NCBI GenBank assembly: GCA_041748555.1
Contig: JBGTDA010000065.1
Location: forward strand, 1 to 64,000
Length of the DNA: 64,000 nt
From: Rhodonellum sp041748555
GTDB lineage: Bacteria > Bacteroidota > Bacteroidia > Cytophagales > Cyclobacteriaceae
Reading direction: 5' to 3'
In this document: positions 45,315 through 54,262 of the stretch, piece after piece
How the letters are laid out: each line of letters opens with the position of its first letter
Numbering within the stretch: the first letter of the stretch is position 1
Translations under genes and position numbers: made by a program
The notes under the pieces: generated by a model
Told to the model about the DNA's origin: nothing
The model's database searches: none
What the model saw: the letters and a program-made list of their open reading frames with translations, nothing else

Positions 45315-45734
45315 TTAGATGCTTCGGTCTGCCTCACGCAGATAAAAATCATAAACAAAATTATTCCGGGAGTTTGTACCTGCAATCAAATAATCCACCG
45401 AAATCAGGATTTTTTCCTCGTTGGCCGTCAAGTCGGGTTGGGTTATTGTAATATTCTCTACCAAGACTCTTGGTTCATAAAAAAGAATAGCCCTGTCTAC
45501 CATGTCTTTTAAAAATCCCAGAAAAGTATTGCTGACCGGTTCAAACTGATAATCACGTAGATTGCAGCCATAATCGGGTTGCATTACCCGTTCTCCCAGA
45601 CTGGTAGATAATAAAATTTGCAGGCTTTGACGGATATCCTCCACATTCCGCACCATTTCCACTGTGCCGGCATTTCTATCAAATTCCGGTGGAAATGCCC
45701 ATCCGGTACCTAAAAATGATTGTTCTGTTTTCAT
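45315..45734 (-). CDS. GPW/gp25 family baseplate protein (Afp9-like)
   Basis: 139 aa. The gp25 signature is visible: SFLGTGWAFPPEF, EDIRQSLQILLSTSLGERVM, and QPDYGCNLRDYQFEP, then DMVDRAILFYEPRV. gp25 proteins join the sheath to the baseplate wedge. The family length is typical. It is encoded 13 bases after the PAAR gene and before the two large wedge proteins, in the order expected for Afp-type clusters. Confidence 0.95.
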   Translation of the reverse strand: MKTEQSFLGTGWAFPPEFDRNAGTVEMVRNVEDIRQSLQILLSTSLGERVMQPDYGCNLRDYQFEPVSNTFLGFLKDMVDRAILFYEPRVLVENITITQPDLTANEEKILISVDYLIAGTNSRNNFVYDFYLREADRSI

Positions 45735-45747
45735 AATTCATTATTTG

Positions 45748-46038
45748 TTAACCTCCAATGATTACAGAAATTTCGCCTTTTACGATGACTCCTCCATGTG
45801 CCGTCATATCCCCCATCCTGGCGGCGGGTTTGCCACCGATAAGCACAGTGGAAGAGCCTTTAACAATAGTGTCAGGCGGACCTACACAAACGCATAGATC
45901 ACCCACTGCTGCAGCGGGCATTCCTCCGATCAACACATTGGGAGCTGATGAACTTGCAATAGGACCTCCTACATGGGGCACCACTCCCGTGACCATGGGA
46001 CAGGTATGAAAATCAGTGATGCGTGCTGCGAAAGACAT
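45748..46038 (-). CDS. PAAR-domain spike tip protein (Afp10-like)
   Basis: 96 aa. A PAAR protein with three repeats: HTCPMVTGVVPHVGGPI, VLIGGMPAAAVGD with CVCVGPPD, and VLIGGKPAARMGDMTAHGG. His and Cys residues are placed for the metal site that shapes the pointed tip. It caps the VgrG-like spike that pierces the target envelope. No extension or fused toxin domain is present, so the tip is structural. It is encoded 21 bases after the spike gene. Confidence 0.96.
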   Translation of the reverse strand: MSFAARITDFHTCPMVTGVVPHVGGPIASSSAPNVLIGGMPAAAVGDLCVCVGPPDTIVKGSSTVLIGGKPAARMGDMTAHGGVIVKGEISVIIGG

Positions 46039-46059
46039 AGGTTTTATTGTTGATTGAGA

Positions 46060-47832
46060 TCAATTGATTTTGACCAATGAACCTTTGATTTCTGTTATGC
46101 CGGAACCTGCAAGTTTGGTGGTGGCTCCGCTGATTTCCATTGTAGTTTGGGCAGATAGGGCTATTTTGGCTCCTCCGATTGTCAATGCAGCAGTGGCCTG
46201 TATATCGATTTTGCCATCAGCCTTGATGGAAATATTGCCTGGACTGTTCAGGGTAATTCCGTCCGGTTCCATTTTCATGTTATTACTGTTCTGGTCTGTG
46301 ATCACGATAGAAGTGCTCTGTTCATCCAAAGTAATGCTGTTACCGCCAGGTGTATCGATGGTAATGGTTTTGGTGTCATCATGAAAATGGATCCGCATTT
46401 CGCTGCGGGTAATGAAACCCTTTTCATGATTGGTGTCCCGGGCAGTGATGGGAGCCGGTTTGGCACTGCTGTGCAGCATTCCCAAAACAACTGCATCACG
46501 CGGATCGTCATTTACAAAACCCACAATGACTTCATCGTCTACCTCCGGCCGAAAAAAAGCTCCACGATTATTCCCTGCATCCAAGCTGGTCACCCTCGCC
46601 CATATCCCTCTTGCAGCATTGTCTATAATCGGCAGACGAACCAAAATACGGTCTTCACCATCGGGATCATCCTGCAACTGCACCACTTTGCCGATTTGCA
46701 GCCCATGAATCGCAGGCAATAAACCCGAAGCCGGTTTATCAAAAATGTCTGCAGCCGGAGGAAACCAACGGGGCGGAAGACCAAACTGAACATGCGTATC
46801 CCAAGCACCGTCGCTGATGTCGTGGCGAACGGCACTGACAAATGCTTTACCACTAAAGCGGTCCCCAACTCCCTGCAATTCTATCAACTGTCCGGGTTTA
46901 ATTCCGGCAAATCCCTGAAACCTGGCCCTGCCACAAATTTTTGACAGTCGGCTTAGCAGCATGGTGGCATCTGACCACTCTTTCAGCTCAGCTTCAACGA
47001 GCTGTCCGCTATGGCGCAATTCTAATTTTTCCAGATTGATGGCATCGGCCAGCGTTGAACCGTTCAGGTTGCCCGGTTCGTTTACCGGCGCAGCATCAGA
47101 ACTGTATTCGAACATAGACTGATTGGTGTAATCCCAGGCTTTGGCTTCTACTGATTTCCACTGGGTTCTGGCATCCATTTCAGCTTCAAATTCAAGTAGG
47201 GTAGCACCATAAGCTACCTGTAAAGCGGGATCGGTATTGGTATGCGGTTTTTTTACCTGGATTTTTCCATCATCTACGATCACCAACCTGCCATTGACCT
47301 CTGCCCGGGATAAAATAAAATCCCAATCGGTACAATGATGTTGTACCAGCTCTTTATGTACTAAAGTTGTAGCTTCAACATCCGGGTTTAACCCTCCGTA
47401 TCGTCCGATAATTTCCGCTATGATCTCACTGTCTTTGCTGTCTTCATAATAGTGGCTATGTCTGCCTATACTTGCTTTCACACATTCGTCCCTGCAATCA
47501 ATGATCAACTCGGTATTTCCGTTTTCACGGATTTTAATGTTTTGCTTCACGATGATGCCTAAAAATTGGGTGGCATTTTTACTGTCACGTCCGATTTTGA
47601 TCTGAATCTTGTTGCCGGGGACAAAATCATTGGAATTACTGAGGGCAAAATTGCCTTCAGCAGCTTCACCATCCCGAAGCACAATTTTGGCAACCGGGAT
47701 ACGATTGACCTCTTTGGTTGTGGATATGGAGAGAACCTGATACCCGGAATCAATGGAATTGCCATTGACCACCAGATCATAGGTAACCATATCATGCGTA
47801 GAATTATTGGGTATCTGTATGCTGTTACTCAT
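46060..47832 (-). CDS. VgrG-like spike protein (Afp8-like)
   Basis: 590 aa. The first half holds the gp27-like domains (VVNGNSIDSGYQVLSISTTKEVNRIP, HHCTDWDFILSRAEVNG). After about residue 380 comes the OB-fold (GKVVQLQDDPDGEDRILVRLP) and the conserved DPRDAVVLGMLHS, then the beta-helix stalk ending in repeated short strands (SPGNISIKADGKIDIQATAALTIGG). It trimerises as hub and spike. There is no C-terminal effector extension. It overlaps the LysM gene by 4 bases. Confidence 0.95.
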   Translation of the reverse strand: MSNSIQIPNNSTHDMVTYDLVVNGNSIDSGYQVLSISTTKEVNRIPVAKIVLRDGEAAEGNFALSNSNDFVPGNKIQIKIGRDSKNATQFLGIIVKQNIKIRENGNTELIIDCRDECVKASIGRHSHYYEDSKDSEIIAEIIGRYGGLNPDVEATTLVHKELVQHHCTDWDFILSRAEVNGRLVIVDDGKIQVKKPHTNTDPALQVAYGATLLEFEAEMDARTQWKSVEAKAWDYTNQSMFEYSSDAAPVNEPGNLNGSTLADAINLEKLELRHSGQLVEAELKEWSDATMLLSRLSKICGRARFQGFAGIKPGQLIELQGVGDRFSGKAFVSAVRHDISDGAWDTHVQFGLPPRWFPPAADIFDKPASGLLPAIHGLQIGKVVQLQDDPDGEDRILVRLPIIDNAARGIWARVTSLDAGNNRGAFFRPEVDDEVIVGFVNDDPRDAVVLGMLHSSAKPAPITARDTNHEKGFITRSEMRIHFHDDTKTITIDTPGGNSITLDEQSTSIVITDQNSNNMKMEPDGITLNSPGNISIKADGKIDIQATAALTIGGAKIALSAQTTMEISGATTKLAGSGITEIKGSLVKIN

Positions 47833-48539
47833 GTTCGTTCGGTTTTATCAATGGGAGGAAACCGCAGTTCCGTTCCCGGTTTCAGGGTACGAAGCGTGAC
47901 CAGGTTGTTTGCTCTGGCCACCTGAAGCATGTATTTGGTGTCATCATAAATGTCAAATGTCATCAGGTCCAACCTGTCCCCCGCTTTGGTAAGCCGCAAG
48001 TGGGTAAGGTCCGGGGATGTTTTACGTTCCCTGGCTGCCCGTTCTTCCTGAGCCATATAATTCAGAAAAACGGCACTGATTTTAACTCTTAGAGGATCCC
48101 CGTTTTTTTCAAAAAGCTGGTAGTTTATATCTAAATTGCTTAGGATACATGGAAAAGCCAGGTAATCACCCCAATGCAGTTTAAGGAAATTCGGGCGGTG
48201 TATTTTGCCTTCCATATTGTATACGGTATCCAAAAACAGCTTCAGCTGTTTCTTCACGGACTTGTTATCAGGATCGGTGTAACGGTAATTTTCTATGGCA
48301 CCGGTACCGTCAAAAATAAAATCCAGCTTCAACTCTTCCGGGGCGGTTGATTTGTACCGCGGATCTGTGCCCTGATTTCCGTGGGCACGTCGGTTGTCAG
48401 TTTCGACTTTAAAGTTTTTCGAATAGCTTTCCGGATTTACCGGCAGGTAAAAAGGCTGCTTGACAGCTTCATTAGGCTTTGTGAGTTTTTTGTCAGTATA
48501 GGAAAAAATCCTGATTTTTTCGGTTGCACCACTTTCCAT
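47829..48539 (-). CDS. LysM-type baseplate protein (Afp7-like)
   Basis: 236 aa. The C-terminus contains a LysM motif (GDRLDLMTFDIYDDTKYMLQVARANNL then GTELRFPP), as in Afp7/gp53-like wedge proteins. The N-terminal part includes FYLPVNPESYSKNFKVETD and the family-type LKLDFIFDGTG. LysM here is a structural baseplate module rather than a sign of cell-wall binding. It sits 2 bases after the DUF5908 gene and overlaps the VgrG-like gene. Confidence 0.92.
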   Translation of the reverse strand: MESGATEKIRIFSYTDKKLTKPNEAVKQPFYLPVNPESYSKNFKVETDNRRAHGNQGTDPRYKSTAPEELKLDFIFDGTGAIENYRYTDPDNKSVKKQLKLFLDTVYNMEGKIHRPNFLKLHWGDYLAFPCILSNLDINYQLFEKNGDPLRVKISAVFLNYMAQEERAARERKTSPDLTHLRLTKAGDRLDLMTFDIYDDTKYMLQVARANNLVTLRTLKPGTELRFPPIDKTERT

Positions 48540-48541
48540 CT

Positions 48542-48700
48542 TTATCGTTCTAGTTTTTCTTTTAAGATCGTCAAAACCTTTTCCACGATTAAATTCAAGT
48601 CTGATTCCGGGGCATTTGAATTGCTGCCATTGTTCCCGTTTTCACCGCCCTCTTGACCTACGGCAGCCTTAATTACCAATTCTCTTATTTCCAATGGCAT
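48542..48700 (-). CDS. DUF5908 family small eCIS protein
   Basis: 52 aa from ATG 48700 to TAA at 48542. MPLEIRELVIKAAV is the hallmark start of DUF5908 proteins, which are found between tube and LysM genes in Bacteroidota and related eCIS clusters. A Gly/Asn/Ser-rich middle is followed by an amphipathic helix (LIVEKVLTILKEKLER). The role is unknown, probably in baseplate or tube assembly. It is short and easily missed by gene calling. Confidence 0.88.
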   Translation of the reverse strand: MPLEIRELVIKAAVGQEGGENGNNGSNSNAPESDLNLIVEKVLTILKEKLER

Positions 48701-48715
48701 AATTCAGGTTTTTTT

Positions 48716-49195
48716 TTAAGGATTTTTTAAAAGGAAACGATTAAAATTCAGTTCAAGGGTTTCGATCAGCACCTCGCTGCGTTCGGCGTTGAGCTCAGCA
48801 ATTTTCCAGCTTTTGGGCCATACATGCTGCACATCCCATTTGATCAAAACCAGATGTTCCGGATTCAACAATTCTACACTTACCAGCGGGAGCGGTTTGA
48901 TTTTGAGATGGTTAAAGGTGTTGATACACCAATCTGTCAATCCTGAACTTTTCGGTTTTATTAATCCTCTTTTTAAAGTAAGGGTAGATGAAAATTTGCT
49001 TCTTCCTGGGATGATGTGCTCAAAATGATTTTCACCTCCCTCTTTCCATGTTTCGGTATCCATCTGCACATCCAACCCGGAAACAGACTGGAAACGGACA
49101 TCCAAGTCCTTGTTTCCTTCCAAATCATGAAAAGTTACCATAAAATGAAAACCCACCATTTGATAGGGGGGGTTCACTTGAATCATTTCCGCCAT
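48716..49195 (-). CDS. Tail tube-initiator-like protein (Afp5-like)
   Basis: 159 aa of the phage T4-like tail tube family (gp19/Afp1/Afp5): NPPYQMVGFHFMVTFHDLEGN, VRFQSVSGLDVQMDTE, and the long strand TLTLKRGLIKP. It is more diverged and slightly longer than the main tube protein and lies nearer the baseplate genes, which is where the initiator ring gene (Afp5) stands in Afp-type clusters. Assignment as initiator rather than main tube is from position. Confidence 0.88.
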   Translation of the reverse strand: MAEMIQVNPPYQMVGFHFMVTFHDLEGNKDLDVRFQSVSGLDVQMDTETWKEGGENHFEHIIPGRSKFSSTLTLKRGLIKPKSSGLTDWCINTFNHLKIKPLPLVSVELLNPEHLVLIKWDVQHVWPKSWKIAELNAERSEVLIETLELNFNRFLLKNP

Positions 49196-49237
49196 AATGA
49201 TTTCCTATCGAGGAATGGGATCAAAAGATAAAAAACT

Positions 49238-49702
49238 TTACTTGTCCGAGACCGTGAGCCCCTCATGAGCGATTTCCATGGTTTCAATAGCCACTTCATT
49301 GGCATCTGCTTTTAAATCAGTGGATTGAATTTTTTTTGCCCAGGCATTCTCCAGTTTCCAGACGACCATGGGTTCATGGTTTTCATTGAGCAATTTGATG
49401 GTGATTTCCCGTCGGTATTTACTACCGGTTTTGTTGCCTTCCTGGAAGTAGTACGTGGCTTTCCAAAGATTGAAAAAGTCCAAGTCTCCTTCAAAGGTTC
49501 CTCTTTTTAAGGTTATATCACTGTACTTGGTCAGTCCGGGTTGTTTCAGTTTATTGTATTTTTTGCTGCTGCCCTCTCTGTACTCTATGACTTCGGTTTC
49601 AAAATCCAGTCCACTTACCTCAGTAAAACCGACACGAAAGCCTTCTCCCCATTCGACCATAAAATGAAACTTGGGAATGGGATAATCTCCTTTTGCTGAC
49701 AT
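49238..49702 (-). CDS. Inner tube protein (Afp1-like)
   Basis: 154 aa, tail tube family. PKFHFMVEWGEGFRVGFTEVSGLDFETEVIEYREGS and SDITLKRGTFEGDLDFFNLW are the family's core strands. Hexamers stack to form the tube that carries cargo. It is separated from the initiator gene by 42 bases and from the coiled-coil gene upstream by 47 bases; the larger gap may hold a separate ribosome entry giving the high copy number needed. Confidence 0.93.
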   Translation of the reverse strand: MSAKGDYPIPKFHFMVEWGEGFRVGFTEVSGLDFETEVIEYREGSSKKYNKLKQPGLTKYSDITLKRGTFEGDLDFFNLWKATYYFQEGNKTGSKYRREITIKLLNENHEPMVVWKLENAWAKKIQSTDLKADANEVAIETMEIAHEGLTVSDK

Positions 49703-49749
49703 GGTTGTATATGTTTTAAGGTTTTAAATTTACTTCTCAAAAATTTTTG

Positions 49750-50748
49750 TCATTTTGACACTTCCGCAGCCTCGGCTGCTTTTATGGCTTCATCCAAACA
49801 GTTTTTTCTCGCCCATGCTTTATTGAACTCTTCCCGGGCTTCCTGCATATTATTCTTTATCTTTTCTGTTTTGGATTTTGCCTGCTCGTATAATTCATTC
49901 AGTTTTCGGTAATATTCACTGTCTTCTTTATTGTTCATTTTTCTGATCGGAAATAATTGATATGCCGGTTTTAAAATATCCTTATTACAGGGAGGGTCTA
50001 AATCAGGCATTTCATTTTGATCATCCGGAACATGTAAACAAGCTCTGATTTTTTCGGCGGAGGTCGTTTCTTGGATAAGTCTTTTGCGCAAATTATCAAG
50101 CTGCCAATTTAAGCCTAGATTCTCCTTGTTCTTTATCAGGTAAACCAATATGTTGGCACAGTGCAGCATTTCCAAAACCTTGTTCAGAACATCTTCCTGC
50201 AAACTGTATATAAGTGATACTGTCGATTGGTAAACGACTACACACTCCAATGCCTTTTGCCTTTTCTGCTCATCGAGTTTTTCAAGACATCTTATGTACT
50301 CCATCAGTTTTAGAATCAAATCGGTATCCTCAGTATCTGTTCTTTCATGAATCAAAGCAAAAATATTGTCAAATATCCTTTTGATCAAGCACAGCAAGGC
50401 CTCGATGGCAGCACCTGTCAGAGCAGTATTACGTTCCAAAACCTCTACCTCTTTGATAAACAGTTCAAGCTCCGAATAGGCAAGAGTGGACTTTTCATGG
50501 GCATCTTGGGCATTTTCTAACAATATTTTCAGTTTTTTCTTCCAAACTATTGCGTTATCGTAAATACCTTCCGCTTGCTTTTTCTTAGACGAAGCAATCA
50601 TGAGGGCATTGATTGCGGCTTTACGTTCTTCTTTCCAGGAACCCAAACAACTTTCCTCTCCATTTTTTCCATCCTGCGGATCATCCGCGCAGCATTGCCT
50701 TTCTTTGTCGTTCAGTAAAGGCCCTGTTTTATTTAGATCTGTATTCAT
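49750..50748 (-). CDS. Coiled-coil protein of unknown function between tube and sheath genes (A)
   Basis: 332 aa, not recognised. It is almost entirely helical. There are Cys in the N-terminus (QCCADDPQDGKNGEESCLGSW) and long heptad stretches (residues 45-105, 120-190). The C-terminus (LYEQAKSKTEKIKNNMQEAREEFNK) is a further coiled coil. There is no signal peptide or TM. It follows the second coiled-coil gene by 26 bases on the structural transcript. Sheath and tube genes are normally neighbours, so this insertion is unusual; it may be a cargo, tube plug or cap component. Confidence 0.65.
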   Translation of the reverse strand: MNTDLNKTGPLLNDKERQCCADDPQDGKNGEESCLGSWKEERKAAINALMIASSKKKQAEGIYDNAIVWKKKLKILLENAQDAHEKSTLAYSELELFIKEVEVLERNTALTGAAIEALLCLIKRIFDNIFALIHERTDTEDTDLILKLMEYIRCLEKLDEQKRQKALECVVVYQSTVSLIYSLQEDVLNKVLEMLHCANILVYLIKNKENLGLNWQLDNLRKRLIQETTSAEKIRACLHVPDDQNEMPDLDPPCNKDILKPAYQLFPIRKMNNKEDSEYYRKLNELYEQAKSKTEKIKNNMQEAREEFNKAWARKNCLDEAIKAAEAAEVSK

Positions 50749-50774
50749 TTTCTAAGTATTTAATGATGAACGGA

Positions 50775-51644
50775 TTAATGTTGGTCTTTATCTTTCCAGG
50801 GTTTGGCATCCCTATTATTGTCATTCTGTGTATCCTTGCTTATTTTTCTACAGATTTCCCCTACTTCATCTATAGGCTGGCATTGCCCTTCGCAAATAAA
50901 TTTAATAGAGGAGGATACTGCATTTAAGCTGTTCTTTGCCCCAAAATCATCAAATTCTATCTGGTTTAAGTCTTTAATTGTTTTGGTTAAATCCACCTGA
51001 GCAATTTTGGCCTCTTCCGCAGCTTTTTTAATAAATTCATCGGATGCGCTTTTAAGCAGTTTTACCACATCCACCAGTTTTTGTCCAAATGACTTTAGAC
51101 TGTCTGCATTTGAGAAAGTCTGGATACCCGCTATTTTAATCAATGCTTCAGCAGCCTTTTGTCCATTTTCACTTAAACTTTTGGCAGAACCGGTTATTTT
51201 ATTTATTTCTTCCGGGATGTTCTCATCCGTAAACCCAAGAATACTCTTAAGGCAGTTTCTCATCGTACATGCAGCGTTGTTGGCATCATGTAATTTCACC
51301 TTGAGGTCATTAAGCATTTTGGAAGCATCGGTAACGGTTTTTGCCATTTCCAGTTTTTTGTTTTTATATGCTTCTACATTAATCTGGATTAGCTCTGTAC
51401 TGTGTTGCATATCATACAACTCGTAGTTGTCTAAATCACGGTAAAAATCGTGGGTCTCTTCGGCTATATTCAGGCAGCAAAGCTTATATCCGCGCAACAT
51501 TTCGAGAAACTCCACTTCTTTTTTAACGGACTCGACCCTGCTCTCCGATGTTTTCTTTTTATCTTTAAGAACTTTATGATAGGTACAGATAACATTGAAT
51601 GGTTTTTTTTGCCCGTTGTTCCCGTTTATTTTTGTATTTGCCAT
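50775..51644 (-). CDS. Coiled-coil protein of unknown function between tube and sheath genes (B)
   Basis: 289 aa, not recognised. N-terminal NVICTYHKVLKDKKKTSESRVE is basic; the remainder is helical with heptads (KKLEMAKTVTDASKMLNDLKVK, DEFIKKAAEEAKIAQ). Four to six Cys include the ends (CCLNIAEE, CEGQCQP). It shares the style of the neighbouring 332-aa protein (helical, Cys-containing, similar size), so the two may be partners. It follows the sheath gene by 29 bases. Function unknown. Confidence 0.65.
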   Translation of the reverse strand: MANTKINGNNGQKKPFNVICTYHKVLKDKKKTSESRVESVKKEVEFLEMLRGYKLCCLNIAEETHDFYRDLDNYELYDMQHSTELIQINVEAYKNKKLEMAKTVTDASKMLNDLKVKLHDANNAACTMRNCLKSILGFTDENIPEEINKITGSAKSLSENGQKAAEALIKIAGIQTFSNADSLKSFGQKLVDVVKLLKSASDEFIKKAAEEAKIAQVDLTKTIKDLNQIEFDDFGAKNSLNAVSSSIKFICEGQCQPIDEVGEICRKISKDTQNDNNRDAKPWKDKDQH

Positions 51645-51673
51645 GGTCTGTTCTTTTTAAGGATTATCTAAAA

Positions 51674-53122
51674 TCAAGATTCTGATAGCATTTTATGGCT
51701 GAATTGCAGGATGATAAATTCTGCAGGTCTTACTACAGCCATGCCGATTTCCACGATCATTCTTCCTTCCCAGATGTCCAGTTCTGTCATCGTCTCACCC
51801 AACCCAATACGCACATAAAAGGCTTCTTCTGTAGTTGTGCCCATCAGGGCGCCGATGCGCCATTGCAGCGTAAGAAAATTTTCGATCATGGACCGGACCC
51901 TTGTCCAGGTGTTGGGATCATTGGGTTCGAAAACAAATTGCACCGTTGCATTTTTGGCAGATTCTTCCACCATGTTGAAAAAACGACGGACAGGGACGTA
52001 TCGCCATTCGTTGTCGTTTCCTGCTAGGGTACGCGCTCCCCAGACAATATTGCCCCTTCCCGGAAATGAACGGATGACATTGATGGATTTTCCATCTTTG
52101 GAATCCACATTCAGATCCCCTTGCTCACTGTGAGAAATTAATTTGACCGGCTCGGATATGCCACTGACACTGACATTTGCAGGTGCCTTCCATACACCCC
52201 GCGAAGAATCTACCCGGGCGTAAATTCCGACTATTGCCGGAGAAGGGGGCATCACTAAAGGTATGGCCTGAATGGCACTTCTTGCCCGAAAATAAAGTTG
52301 GTTGTTTTTGGATTTTAATTCAGACAAATTTCCGTTAAGACTATCATCCCCTCCTGTATGAATAATGTTCACATTTCCATCACCGGTTACCTCACCTCCA
52401 TAATAAAAATCAAGGGTGGTTTTTAAGTTGGGATAATAAGCAGCAGCATATTTGAGATTTTCTGTTCCGATCGGTAAATCCGCGTTCCTGAAAGTATCAA
52501 TATTACTTCTCCAATCATCCGGTGTAAGTTCAGGATCTTCCCAAACATCCATCACTGTAAACCGGTCCTGTAATTGGACACACATATTGATTGCCTTAGC
52601 ATAAAGTCCATAAAAATCTACTGCGAGCCCCATTCTCTGCGCTTCGGGAAATACGTATAAGGTTATTTCGTCAATACGCTCCGTGGCCTCCAATCCTTTG
52701 TCCAAATCTACCTTGTTTATTATTCCTCCAGATGCCTCATAGTCATTTACTGATACAATCCAGCAGGGTCCGCCACCATTTTCAAAAAAGAACTGTAAAC
52801 CGTAAAACATCAAAAAATTTGATCGCAGGGCAGGGTCTATTTTGCCGTTTACCTCAAAAACACCATTCCTTTCAATGATATCAACTGAAATACCCGTTTC
52901 GGTTTGAGGACCGCCAAAATACTGTTCATATTCCAGCATTGAAATTATCCGTCTGGGCTCTAGTTTCAATGGTTGCCCCCTACTATCCAGCGCTTTCTGT
53001 GTATATCCTATAAAAGCCGGAATAGCAGTTTCTACCTGTGCGATTGATGGAGGAAGTTTGGGGATTTCCTCTATGTAAACTCCGGGAGTTTTCAGGCGTG
53101 GTATTAATGATGTAGTTGCCAT
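51674..53122 (-). CDS. Contractile tail sheath protein
   Basis: 482 aa. The sheath signature is clear at the N-terminus (LKTPGVYIEEIPKLPPSIAQVETAIPAFIGYT) and C-terminus (RRFFNMVEESAKNATVQFVFEPNDPNTWTRVRSMIENFL, then RIGLGETMTELDIWEGRMIVEIGMAVVRPAEFIILQF). A variable surface domain lies between. Only one sheath gene is present, unlike Afp/PVC clusters with several, but like AlgoCIS-type systems. Contraction of this protein drives the tube. Confidence 0.96.
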   Translation of the reverse strand: MATTSLIPRLKTPGVYIEEIPKLPPSIAQVETAIPAFIGYTQKALDSRGQPLKLEPRRIISMLEYEQYFGGPQTETGISVDIIERNGVFEVNGKIDPALRSNFLMFYGLQFFFENGGGPCWIVSVNDYEASGGIINKVDLDKGLEATERIDEITLYVFPEAQRMGLAVDFYGLYAKAINMCVQLQDRFTVMDVWEDPELTPDDWRSNIDTFRNADLPIGTENLKYAAAYYPNLKTTLDFYYGGEVTGDGNVNIIHTGGDDSLNGNLSELKSKNNQLYFRARSAIQAIPLVMPPSPAIVGIYARVDSSRGVWKAPANVSVSGISEPVKLISHSEQGDLNVDSKDGKSINVIRSFPGRGNIVWGARTLAGNDNEWRYVPVRRFFNMVEESAKNATVQFVFEPNDPNTWTRVRSMIENFLTLQWRIGALMGTTTEEAFYVRIGLGETMTELDIWEGRMIVEIGMAVVRPAEFIILQFSHKMLSES

Positions 53123-53155
53123 AATGTTATGTTTAGGAAATTTTGAAATATTTAT

Positions 53156-54262
53156 TTAAGTGCTGATATCAGAAAAATTAGGTATTGGATTTACTTCGTT
53201 GAAGTAAATGTCACTATACAATCGTCCCCTTTCTGACTTGATTGAATTGGGTTGTGCATTAGGGAGCCGAAAAGAGTGCGTTCCCAATGGTAACAGTTGC
53301 AGTGTAAGGTATCTTGGTTTTTTGGTTACAAAATTATTTGAGGTGAATGTCAGTATATCACCGGCGTTGCCATTGATATGTTCCGCTTCCTTGGTGGTAA
53401 AACCAGCTGCTTTTTTATATCTCCAGTAAGTGGAACGGCTCAAAAACCGCAACTCATAAACCGGATGTACGGGGCGAATCTGATCCTGATTTTTTTGAGT
53501 TTCCAAGTATCCATCTTTATCGATGGGACTTAAATCGGGATTATCTGTATGAAGTACTATTTGAACCAAGGCAAATGGAGTTTTTTGTGCCGGACTAAAG
53601 TTCAGTAACCAGCCTTTGTACCATTCCTGATCAGTCGGAAGAGAGATATCTGACTGATGCACATAACCGTCACCGGGTAGGGATTGCCATTTTTCTTCAT
53701 TTCCATCATTATCCTCCAATGCTTCATGAACGGTATCTCCAACAAGTGCAAGGTCTCCCATGCGGTACTCCTGACCTTGTTGTAACAGTTCGATAGGCTT
53801 GGAAAGCGAATTTCCTGTGTGGGTTCCCCGATTGGAAAAATAATAAATCAGACCTGAATCCCGGTTTAATCGAATATTACTTATGTTAAAAAACAAAGGG
53901 TCAGCTACATCCAGACCGAAATTCAGTACAGTATCCTTATTGCTGTTTAGCCGGATGGCAGGCCGATAGCGAACTGCTCCATCTTCCGAAGCTTCAGATT
54001 TGACTTCCATGGCGATATAAAATCCCAATGGAGATTTTGTGAATCTTAGCCGCAGATTTTTAAATGTACTCCGATCCGATGGACTGAGGATAATATGGAG
54101 GTTTCTGTGGATATCATAACTTTGATTCCTCAGTTTTTTTTGAAGCAATGCTTTTTGTTCATCGGCACTCAATCCATAAAACGATTTTTCGGATTTGTCA
54201 ATCATATAATAATCATGAAATATCCGCACCTCAAACAATATTTTATATTCAATTGTCATCAT
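53156..54262 (-). CDS. Probable cap adaptor protein of the eCIS
   Basis: 368 aa, beta-rich, no signal peptide. The N-terminus (IEYKILFEVRIFHDYYM) is a compact strand-rich module; the central RPAIRLNSNKDTVLNFGLDVADP is followed by repeated strand motifs, and there is a YLTLQLLPLGTHSFRL segment near the C-terminus. It is not recognised as a named domain. It lies between the DUF4255 terminator gene and the sheath gene, overlapping the former by 14 bases. In AlgoCIS the protein in this position is the cap adaptor that joins terminator and sheath; assignment is by position. Confidence 0.6.
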   Translation of the reverse strand: MMTIEYKILFEVRIFHDYYMIDKSEKSFYGLSADEQKALLQKKLRNQSYDIHRNLHIILSPSDRSTFKNLRLRFTKSPLGFYIAMEVKSEASEDGAVRYRPAIRLNSNKDTVLNFGLDVADPLFFNISNIRLNRDSGLIYYFSNRGTHTGNSLSKPIELLQQGQEYRMGDLALVGDTVHEALEDNDGNEEKWQSLPGDGYVHQSDISLPTDQEWYKGWLLNFSPAQKTPFALVQIVLHTDNPDLSPIDKDGYLETQKNQDQIRPVHPVYELRFLSRSTYWRYKKAAGFTTKEAEHINGNAGDILTFTSNNFVTKKPRYLTLQLLPLGTHSFRLPNAQPNSIKSERGRLYSDIYFNEVNPIPNFSDIST

